Source: Xanthobacter flavus (GTDB lineage Bacteria > Pseudomonadota > Alphaproteobacteria > Rhizobiales > Xanthobacteraceae). From it: DNA of 64,000 nucleotides. A model generated the notes under the pieces. That model saw only the letters and a list, made by a program, of their open reading frames with translations, was not told the origin of the DNA and did no database searches. Positions 57,138 to 64,000 of this stretch are shown here, one piece after another (the first letter of the stretch is position 1; the number at the start of each line of letters is the position of its first letter). Made by a program: the position numbers and the translations under genes. The stretch is from NCBI RefSeq assembly GCF_017875275.1, contig NZ_JAGGML010000001.1, positions 1-64,000 on the forward strand, in the 5' to 3' direction.

Positions 57138-58628
57138 TCAAGATTTTTCGATCATTGAAAATAGCCGGCTATACACCGCGCGAAGCGCCTCCGGGAGGTC
57201 GTCGGCGATCAGCCCCGGCCCGGCCTCCCGCGCGGCCTCCCCATGCAGCCAGACCGCGGCACAGGCGGCCTCGAAAGGGGGCATGCCCTGCGCCAGCAGG
57301 CCTCCGGCGATGCCCGCCAGAACATCCCCTGCCCCCGCTGTCGCGAGATAAGGCGGCGCATTCTCGGCGATGGCGGCGCGCCCATCCGGATGGGCGATCA
57401 CCGTGTCGGGCCCCTTCAGGACCACCACGGCCCCCAGTCGCCGGGCCGCCGCCCGGGTGCGGGCGAGCTTGGAGGGAGCCTCCAGAACCTCCGCGTCGCC
57501 CCGGAACATGCGGGCGAATTCGCCCTCATGGGGCGTCACGATGAGACCGGCGGTGCGCGCCGCCACCTGAGCCAGTGCCCACGGCACCCCCTCGTAGCTG
57601 GTCAGCGCATCGGCATCGAGCACCAGCCGGCGGCCGGGCGCGGCGATGTCGATCCTGGCCCGTGCCTCCTCGCCACCGCCAAGGCCCGGCCCCAGCACTA
57701 CCGTGTTGAGGCGGGCATCGGCGAGCAGGACCGCCAGCTCCCCTGCCCCGTCCACCGGGCGCGGCATGATGGCAGCGTAGGAGGCCGCCTGAAGCGGCAG
57801 GGCATCGCGCGGCAGGGCGATGGTGACGAGCCCGGCCCCCGCCCGCAACGCGCCCCGCGCGGAAAGGCGGGCGGCGCCGGAGGTCCAGGCCGGCCCGCTC
57901 ACCACGACGGCGTGGCCGCGCGTGTATTTGTGCCCGCTGGAGGCGGGAACCGGGAAGGCATCGCGCCAGAGGTCGGGCATGTCCACGAAGGCCTGCGGGC
58001 GAATCGCGTCCAACGCCTCGTCGGGAATGCCGATGTCGGCGACCCGCACCCGGCCGCACAGGCTGCGCCCCGGTTCCAGGAGATGCCCCGGCTTGCGGCG
58101 GAAGAAGGTGACCGTCTCCACCGCTTGCGCCGCCGCGCCGCGCACCTTGCCGGTGGCGCCGTCGAGGCCTGAGGGCAGGTCCACGGCGATGATCGGCCTG
58201 CCCGACCGCGCCATGCGCTCCACCAGCGCACGGGCCGCGCCGTCGAGGTCGCGGGCGAGGCCGGCGCCGAACAGGGCGTCCACGATCACGCCCGCCTCAT
58301 CGAGATCGACAGCGGCCGGCTCCTCCACGGGCCCGCGCCAGCGCTCGGCGGCGCGGCGGGCATCGCCGGTGAGCCTGTCCCGGTCTCCGAGGAGGGCGAG
58401 CCGCACCTTGAAGCCGCGCTGCGCCAAAACCCGCGCCGCCACGAATCCGTCGCCGCCGTTGTTGCCCGGCCCGCAGAGCACGAGGATGCGGGTGGGATAG
58501 GGATATCGCGCGACCGCATCGGCGACGGCCGTGCCGGCGCGATCCATCAAAGTCTGGGACGGCGTGCCCATTTCGACGGCGAATTTGTCCGCGCGCGCCA
58601 TTTCGTTGGGATCAAGCAGTGCGTGCAT
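57138..58628 (-). CDS. nnr: Bifunctional NAD(P)H-hydrate repair enzyme (epimerase/dehydratase)
   Basis: A 496-residue fusion. The N-terminal YjeF_N domain (LVLCGPGNNGGDGFVAARVL) epimerises damaged NAD(P)HX; the C-terminal domain (VLDADALTSYEG, VVLKGPDTVIAHP, PYLATAGAGDVLAGIAGGLL) is the ADP/ATP-dependent dehydratase of the ribokinase superfamily. The two activities restore hydrated NAD(P)H. Start ATG 58628. It is divergent from glnB with about 220 bases between, and the short AT-rich zone there holds a sigma-54 promoter pointing toward glnB. Confidence 0.95.
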   Translation of the reverse strand: MHALLDPNEMARADKFAVEMGTPSQTLMDRAGTAVADAVARYPYPTRILVLCGPGNNGGDGFVAARVLAQRGFKVRLALLGDRDRLTGDARRAAERWRGPVEEPAAVDLDEAGVIVDALFGAGLARDLDGAARALVERMARSGRPIIAVDLPSGLDGATGKVRGAAAQAVETVTFFRRKPGHLLEPGRSLCGRVRVADIGIPDEALDAIRPQAFVDMPDLWRDAFPVPASSGHKYTRGHAVVVSGPAWTSGAARLSARGALRAGAGLVTIALPRDALPLQAASYAAIMPRPVDGAGELAVLLADARLNTVVLGPGLGGGEEARARIDIAAPGRRLVLDADALTSYEGVPWALAQVAARTAGLIVTPHEGEFARMFRGDAEVLEAPSKLARTRAAARRLGAVVVLKGPDTVIAHPDGRAAIAENAPPYLATAGAGDVLAGIAGGLLAQGMPPFEAACAAVWLHGEAAREAGPGLIADDLPEALRAVYSRLFSMIEKS

Positions 58629-58721
58629 CGGCTTCCCGGTCCTCAGATGCTCAGATCATGCTCATGTCGGCGTGCGATAACTCTAGAACTACGCCTAATA
58701 TTTCATCGTTTAGATTATTAA

Positions 58722-59189
<468 letters not shown>

Positions 59190-59250
59190 CGCGTTCGAAA
59201 CAAATCGTCCAAGAAACGAACTGCAGGCCAGCAGAAAGGTAGCAAACCCC

Positions 59251-60666
59251 ATGACGACCAAGACGGCCAAGGACGTCCTCGACCTCATCAAGAGCGAGGA
59301 CGTGAAATATGTCGACCTGCGCTTCACCGATCCGCGCGGCAAGTGGCAGCATGTCACGTTCGACATCGGCATGGTCGACGAGGAATTCCTGACCGAGGGC
59401 ACCGCCTTCGACGGTTCGTCCATCGCCGGCTGGAAGGCCATCAACGAGTCCGACATGCTGCTCATGCCGGATCCGACGACCACCTGCATCGACCCCTTCT
59501 TCTCGGAGACCACGATCTCCATCGTCTGCGACGTGCTCGAGCCCACCACGGGCCAGCCCTACGGCCGCGACCCCCGCTCCATCGCCAAGAAGGCCGAGGC
59601 CTACGCCAAGTCCACCGGCGTGGGCGACGCGGTGTATTTCGGCCCCGAGGCCGAGTTCTTCATTTTTGACGACGTGCGCTTCAAGGCGGACCCGTACAAC
59701 ACCGGCTTCAAGCTCGACTCCATCGAGCTGCCGACCAATGGCGACACCGAGTATGAGGGTGGCAACCTCGGCCACCGGGTGAAGACCAAGGGCGGCTACT
59801 TCCCCGTGCCCCCCATCGATTCGGCGCAGGACATGCGCTCCGAGATGCTGGCCGCCATGGCCAAGATGGGCGCCAAGGTCGAGAAGCACCACCACGAGGT
59901 GGCCTCGGCCCAGCACGAGCTCGGCCTCAAGTTCGGCTCGCTGGTGACCATGGCCGACCACCTGCAGGTCTATAAGTACTGCATCCACCAGGTGGCCAAC
60001 ATCTACGGCAAGACGGCGACCTTCATGCCGAAGCCGGTGTTCGGCGACAACGGCTCGGGCATGCACGTGCACCAGTCGATCTGGAAGGAGGGCAAGCCCC
60101 TCTTCGCCGGCGACAAGTATGCCGACCTCTCCGACTACTGCCTGTGGTACATCGGCGGCATCATCAAGCACGCCAAGTCGCTGAACGCCTTCACCAACCC
60201 GCTGACCAACTCCTACAAGCGTCTGGTCCCGGGCTATGAGGCTCCCGTGCTGCTCGCCTATTCGGCGCGCAACCGCTCGGCCTCCTGCCGCATCCCCTAC
60301 ACCAACAACCCGAAGGCCAAGCGCGTCGAGGTTCGCTTCCCCGATCCCGGCGCGAACCCCTACCTCGCCTTCGCGGCCCTGTTCATGGCGGGCATGGACG
60401 GCATCCTGAACCGGATCGACCCCGGCCAGGCCATGGACAAGGATCTCTACGACCTGCCCCCGGCCGAGCTGAAGCAGATCCCCACCGTCTGCGGCTCGCT
60501 CCGCGAGGCCCTCGCCTCCCTCGAGGCGGACCACGAGTACCTGCTGAAGGGCGACGTGTTCCAGAAGGACTTCATCGAGTCCTACATCGACCTGAAGATG
60601 GCCGAGGTCATGCGCTTCGAGATGACGCCGCACCCGGTCGAGTTCGAGATGTACTACTCGGTCTGA
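59251..60666 (+). CDS. glnA: Glutamine synthetase type I
   Basis: A 471-residue ATP-dependent ligase forming glutamine from glutamate and ammonium. [13 protein letters not shown] is an N-terminal signature; [10 protein letters not shown] and [14 protein letters not shown] carry metal ligands; [13 protein letters not shown] and the flap [12 protein letters not shown] lie in the active site. The adenylylation Tyr is in [11 protein letters not shown] (about residue 398), so it belongs to the GSI-beta class regulated by GlnE. ATG 59251 follows an AAAGG ribosome site. A strong terminator at 60688 ends the glnB-glnA unit. Confidence 0.97.
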   Translation: MTTKTAKDVLDLIKSEDVKYVDLRFTDPRGKWQHVTFDIGMVDEEFLTEGTAFDGSSIAGWKAINESDMLLMPDPTTTCIDPFFSETTISIVCDVLEPTTGQPYGRDPRSIAKKAEAYAKSTGVGDAVYFGPEAEFFIFDDVRFKADPYNTGFKLDSIELPTNGDTEYEGGNLGHRVKTKGGYFPVPPIDSAQDMRSEMLAAMAKMGAKVEKHHHEVASAQHELGLKFGSLVTMADHLQVYKYCIHQVANIYGKTATFMPKPVFGDNGSGMHVHQSIWKEGKPLFAGDKYADLSDYCLWYIGGIIKHAKSLNAFTNPLTNSYKRLVPGYEAPVLLAYSARNRSASCRIPYTNNPKAKRVEVRFPDPGANPYLAFAALFMAGMDGILNRIDPGQAMDKDLYDLPPAELKQIPTVCGSLREALASLEADHEYLLKGDVFQKDFIESYIDLKMAEVMRFEMTPHPVEFEMYYSV

Positions 60667-60687
60667 TCGACCTTCCTTCAAAAAGAG

Positions 60688-60720
60688 AACGGGCGCCCCT
60701 GCGGGCGCCCGTTTTCGTTT
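60688..60720 (+). terminator. Intrinsic terminator of glnA
   Basis: AACGGGCGCCC pairs with GGGCGCCCGTT around a four-base loop and is followed by TTTTCGTTT, 21 bases after the glnA stop. The convergent methyltransferase gene may also use the reverse side. Confidence 0.9.
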
Positions 60721-60745
60721 GGGGCGATCTCTTTGGAAGGCCGGC

Positions 60746-61582
60746 TCAGCCGGCCTCGCCGGTGCCGGACTTGCGCGCCGCGGCACGGGCGTTGTTCTCC
60801 GCCTTGCGGGCCTCGCGCCCTTCCCTCCCCTCCTCCAGCGCCGTGACCGCGCCATGCAGGGTCGCGAGGTCCTGCCGGGTCAGGCCGAGGCGGTGGAAAA
60901 TGTTGCGCAGGTTGCGGATGGTGGAGGGCGCCTTCTCCGGCGAGCGGAAGAAGCCGGAGGTCTGCAGCGCCGTCTCCAGATGGTCGAAAAAGGCGAAAAG
61001 GTCGCCCTTGTCGGCGAGCGGCGAGCGATCCGGCGGCGCGAAGGGCAAGGCCCCGCCGCTTTCCGCCTTCGACCACTCATAGGCCGTCACCGCCACGCAG
61101 GTGGCGAGATTGAGCGAGGCGAAGGCCGGGTTGACCGGAAGGGTGAGGATGGCATCGCACAAGGATACCTCCTCGGTATAGAGCCCCGTGCGTTCGCGGC
61201 CGAACACCAGCGCCACCTCCTCGCCCGCCGCCATGCGGCTACGGGCTTCCGCGGCGGCGGCATCGGCTCCCACCACGGTCTTTGCCATGCCGCGCTCGCG
61301 GGCGGTTGTTGCGAAGGCGAATTTCACGTCATGCAGCGCCGCGCGCAGGTCCGGGAAGAGCTGGGCCTCGTCGAGGATGCGGTCGGCCCCGGCGGCGAAG
61401 GTGCGCGCGCGGTCGTTCGGCCAGCCCTGGCGTGGGTTGACGATGCGCAGGCGCGACAGGCCGAAATTGCCCATGGCGCGCGCCGCCGAGCCGATATTGT
61501 CCCCGAGCTGCGGCTCCACCAGGATGACGAGCGGCCCTCCGGCCGTCCACGGCTTGGTGCTGTCGGTACCCGAACCCGGCAT
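60746..61582 (-). CDS. tRNA methyltransferase, TrmJ-like SPOUT family
   Basis: A 278-residue SPOUT-fold methyltransferase of the TrmH group 1 family, most like TrmJ, which 2'-O-methylates position 32 of tRNA with SAM. Family motifs are VEPQLGDNIGSAARAMGNFG near the N-terminus (the NIGxxARxxxNFG signature), VALVFGRERTGLYTEEV, and PVNPAFASLNLATCVAVTAY forming the trefoil knot. A charged C-terminal tail (EEGREGREARKAENNARAAA) follows. It is convergent with glnA and divergent from icd. Confidence 0.88.
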   Translation of the reverse strand: MPGSGTDSTKPWTAGGPLVILVEPQLGDNIGSAARAMGNFGLSRLRIVNPRQGWPNDRARTFAAGADRILDEAQLFPDLRAALHDVKFAFATTARERGMAKTVVGADAAAAEARSRMAAGEEVALVFGRERTGLYTEEVSLCDAILTLPVNPAFASLNLATCVAVTAYEWSKAESGGALPFAPPDRSPLADKGDLFAFFDHLETALQTSGFFRSPEKAPSTIRNLRNIFHRLGLTRQDLATLHGAVTALEEGREGREARKAENNARAAARKSGTGEAG

Positions 61583-61817
61583 GTGCTCTCCTTATGCCGG
61601 CTCTGTTCGCACAGGCCGGCCGGACGTGTCGAGGGCCAGGGCAGCCCGGTCGACGCTGCGTGAGAAACGATCTCACCGCATTAGCCGGGTTTCCGTCTTG
61701 CGCCGCACTGCACCGGTGCTATAGCGGCCCTTGCCGGAGGCCGGCTGGCGCCGAAACCGTCGCCATCGCCTCCCCCGCTTTACCAAGGCTCATTGAGCAG
61801 TCGCGAAAGGCCGTCCC

Positions 61818-63032
61818 ATGGCGAAGATCAAGGTGGCAAATCCGGTCGTCGAGCTCGACGGCGACGAGATGACCCGGATCATCTGGCAGTACATCAAGGA
61901 CAAGCTGATCCACCCCTATCTCGACATCGACCTCGAGTATTACGACCTCTCCGTCGAGAATCGCGACGCCACCAACGATCAGGTCACGATCGCCGCCGCC
62001 GAGGCCATCAAGAAGCACGGCGTGGGCGTGAAGTGCGCCACCATCACGCCGGACGAGGCCCGCGTCGAAGAGTTCAAGCTCAAGGAGATGTGGAAGTCGC
62101 CCAACGGCACCATCCGCAACATCCTCGGTGGCGTGATCTTCCGCGAGCCCATCATCTGCAAGAACGTGCCGCGCCTCGTGCCGGGCTGGACGCAGCCGAT
62201 CATCGTCGGCCGCCACGCCTTCGGCGACCAGTATCGCGCCACCGACTTCAAGGTGCCCGGCAAGGGCAAGCTCACCATCTCCTTCGTGGGCGAGGACGGC
62301 ACCAAGATCGAGAAGGAAGTCTACAGCTTCCCCGGCGCCGGCGTGGCCATGGCCATGTACAATCTCGACGAGTCGATCCGCGAGTTCGCCCGCGCCTCGC
62401 TGAACTACGGCCTGCTGCGCAACTATCCGGTCTACCTCTCCACCAAGAACACGATCCTCAAGGCCTATGACGGCCGCTTCAAGGACATCTTCCAGGAAGT
62501 CTACGAGGCCGAGTTCAAGGCCGAGTTCGACAAGCGCGGCCTCACCTATGAGCACCGCCTCATCGACGACATGGTGGCCTCGGCCCTCAAGTGGTCCGGC
62601 GGCTATGTGTGGGCCTGCAAGAACTACGACGGCGACGTGCAGTCCGACATCGTGGCCCAGGGCTTCGGCTCGCTCGGCCTGATGACCTCCGTGCTGATGA
62701 CGCCCGACGGCAAGACGGTGGAGGCGGAAGCCGCCCACGGCACCGTCACCCGCCACTATCGCGAGCATCAGAAGGGCAAGGAGACCTCCACCAACTCCAT
62801 CGCCTCCATCTTCGCCTGGACCCGGGGCCTTGCCCATCGCGCCAAGCTCGACGGCAACGAGGACCTCGCCAAGTTCGCCGATACGCTGGAGAAGGTGTGC
62901 GTGGACACGGTCGAGGCCGGCGACATGACCAAGGACCTCGCGCTCCTCGTCGGCGCCGACCAGAAGTGGCTCTCCACCACCGGCTTCCTCGACAAGGTGT
63001 CCGAGAACCTCACCAAGGCCATGGCGGCCTGA
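61818..63032 (+). CDS. icd: NADP-dependent isocitrate dehydrogenase
   Basis: A 404-residue enzyme of the citric acid cycle that oxidises isocitrate to 2-oxoglutarate and makes NADPH. It opens [20 protein letters not shown] and matches the eukaryote-like dimeric type II group common in alphaproteobacteria; [13 protein letters not shown], the metal-site [19 protein letters not shown] and [16 protein letters not shown] (cofactor loop) are typical. Its product links it to the glnB sensor upstream, though the genes are not in one operon. A terminator follows at 63093. Confidence 0.97.
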   Translation: MAKIKVANPVVELDGDEMTRIIWQYIKDKLIHPYLDIDLEYYDLSVENRDATNDQVTIAAAEAIKKHGVGVKCATITPDEARVEEFKLKEMWKSPNGTIRNILGGVIFREPIICKNVPRLVPGWTQPIIVGRHAFGDQYRATDFKVPGKGKLTISFVGEDGTKIEKEVYSFPGAGVAMAMYNLDESIREFARASLNYGLLRNYPVYLSTKNTILKAYDGRFKDIFQEVYEAEFKAEFDKRGLTYEHRLIDDMVASALKWSGGYVWACKNYDGDVQSDIVAQGFGSLGLMTSVLMTPDGKTVEAEAAHGTVTRHYREHQKGKETSTNSIASIFAWTRGLAHRAKLDGNEDLAKFADTLEKVCVDTVEAGDMTKDLALLVGADQKWLSTTGFLDKVSENLTKAMAA

Positions 63033-63092
63033 GGCAGCCGACGCTTCGGCGGAAGCTCACAGAGCCTCCGCTGGCGATCTGGTCCGCAAATC

Positions 63093-63126
63093 AAGGGGTC
63101 GCCGTGCGCGGCCCCTTTTCTTTTCG
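63093..63126 (+). terminator. Intrinsic terminator of icd
   Basis: AAGGGGTCG pairs with CGGCCCCTT (one wobble) around a short loop and is followed by TTCTTTT, about 60 bases past the icd stop. It lies between convergent genes. Confidence 0.75.
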
Positions 63127-63130
63127 GGCG

Positions 63131-64000
63131 TCAGGCGGCCGGCGCCTCGCCCTCCGGCTTCACGTCCGGATGCAGTTCCGAAAGCCGGCCGATCACGTCC
63201 GGGTGGCGCAAGGCGAGCATGTAAAGCTCGTTCTCCTCGATGGAGAGGATCTTGGTCTTGGCCACCGCCCGCACCGCCACCGGATCGGGCTTGGTGTGGC
63301 CGGGCAGGAGCCCGAACACCTCGCCTGGCCCCAGCGTGCGCATGCCGTCCGGCGTCTCCATCTCCACCCGCCCTTCCAGCACCACGAACAGATGCGCCGC
63401 CTCCTCGCCACGCCGCACCACATGGTGGCCACGGTCGAAGCTGCGGGAATGCAGCACCGGCAGGATGTCGCCCAGCACGGGCGCATCGAGTTCGGAGAAG
63501 GGCGGCAGCCGGGCAATCATCGAGAAGGTGACGACGAAATTGTGCTTGGAGATCACCTCGGCGAAGGAGCCGGCAATGATGGCGATGGGCAGCGCCAGCA
63601 TCATGAGGCCGGAAATCATGGTGATCCCGCCGATGACGCGGCCGAGGTTGGTCACCGGCACCACGTCGCCATAGCCCACCGTGGTGAGTGTGGTGATGGA
63701 CCACCACATGGCGAGCGGGATGGAGCCGAACTTGTCTGGCTGGATGTTCCGCTCGGTCAGGTACATGGCGGTGGCCGACATGAGCACGCCCGAGCACAGG
63801 ATGATGAGGCACGACAACAGCGCGTAGCGCTCGCGCCGGATGGAGAGATAGAGCGCGTTGAAGCCCGAGGAATAGCGCGCGAGCTTGAGGAAGCGCACGA
63901 GGCGCAGGACCAGCAGTGCGTGGGGGTCGAAATCGGTCGCGAGGGCCACGAACCAGGGCAGGATGGCAACGAGGTCGATCAGCGCCGGCACGGTCAGCGC
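63131..64000 (-). CDS. Potassium channel with cyclic-nucleotide-binding-like domain (5' end outside window)
   Basis: The frame runs off the right edge with no start, giving 289 residues to the stop. It contains the last helices of a voltage-sensor-like region (LVLRLVRFLKLARYSSGF), a pore with selectivity filter TTLTTVGYGDVVPVTN, an inner helix, and a C-terminal beta-roll (VVLEGRVEMETPDGMRTLGP, GEVFGLLPGH). This is the plan of MlotiK1-type bacterial cyclic-nucleotide-gated channels. The phosphate-binding cassette reads GHTKPDPVAVRAVAKT, without the usual Arg-Thr/Ser pair, so gating by cAMP is uncertain. Confidence 0.88.
   Translation of the reverse strand, partial: ALTVPALIDLVAILPWFVALATDFDPHALLVLRLVRFLKLARYSSGFNALYLSIRRERYALLSCLIILCSGVLMSATAMYLTERNIQPDKFGSIPLAMWWSITTLTTVGYGDVVPVTNLGRVIGGITMISGLMMLALPIAIIAGSFAEVISKHNFVVTFSMIARLPPFSELDAPVLGDILPVLHSRSFDRGHHVVRRGEEAAHLFVVLEGRVEMETPDGMRTLGPGEVFGLLPGHTKPDPVAVRAVAKTKILSIEENELYMLALRHPDVIGRLSELHPDVKPEGEAPAA

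Overview
The window is high-GC (mostly about 65-70%) chromosomal DNA from an alphaproteobacterium, most likely Hyphomicrobiales and plausibly the Xanthobacteraceae (Xanthobacter, Azorhizobium, Ancylobacter or Starkeya). The evidence is the tig-clpP-clpX-lon-hupB order followed by tRNA genes, EipB (DUF1849) and IalB-type periplasmic proteins, two phasins, a CobD/CobQ/CobO/CobP cobalamin set, Irr-box-like sites at bacterioferritin, and NADP-type isocitrate dehydrogenase. The placement is inferred from gene content; no 16S rRNA lies in the window.

Layout. 1-12 kb holds a partial GT39 membrane glycosyltransferase, acylphosphatase, EipB, a RidA-fold protein, a glycerophosphodiesterase, a GNAT-like protein, an Anbu-type proteasome homologue, two cyclophilins, coaD, a UPF0173 hydrolase, ccdA, a DUF697 membrane protein and a VWA protein coupled to an unknown membrane protein. 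12-21 kb holds a polysaccharide export lipoprotein, a PPP-type phosphatase, the cobalamin genes (cobD converging on cobP-cobO-cobQ), an unusual AT-rich palindromic island and the heptosyltransferase pair waaF-waaC. 21-31 kb holds two phasins, a histidine-kinase-like PAS protein without the usual catalytic residues, bfd and bfr each with an Irr-box-like palindrome, a ferric-iron ABC importer and an AsmA protein.

31-45 kb holds an IalB protein, an apparent operon joining an NMT1-type ABC importer to xanthine dehydrogenase (xdhAB), a UGT-like glycosyltransferase, a two-gene unit (TPR/outer-membrane barrel plus secreted FecR-domain protein), an MhqO/MhqD-like pair and an SGNH hydrolase. 45-57 kb holds a B12-binding radical SAM enzyme, tRNA-Asp, tRNA-Val, hupB, lon, clpX, clpP, tig, tRNA-Leu and a Tat-exported multicopper-oxidase-fold protein. 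57-64 kb holds the NAD(P)HX repair enzyme, glnB-glnA behind a sigma-54 promoter, a TrmJ-like tRNA methyltransferase, icd and a partial cyclic-nucleotide-domain potassium channel.

Most genes are housekeeping. No CRISPR array, integrase, transposase, phage module or recognisable defence island is visible. The strongest leads are the FecR/barrel pair, the degenerate kinase-like protein, the AT-rich palindromic island, the paired Irr boxes and the transporter-XDH operon. Nothing here can be called a new system from sequence alone. The FecR/barrel unit is the nearest candidate, as a possible small secretion or surface-display system.
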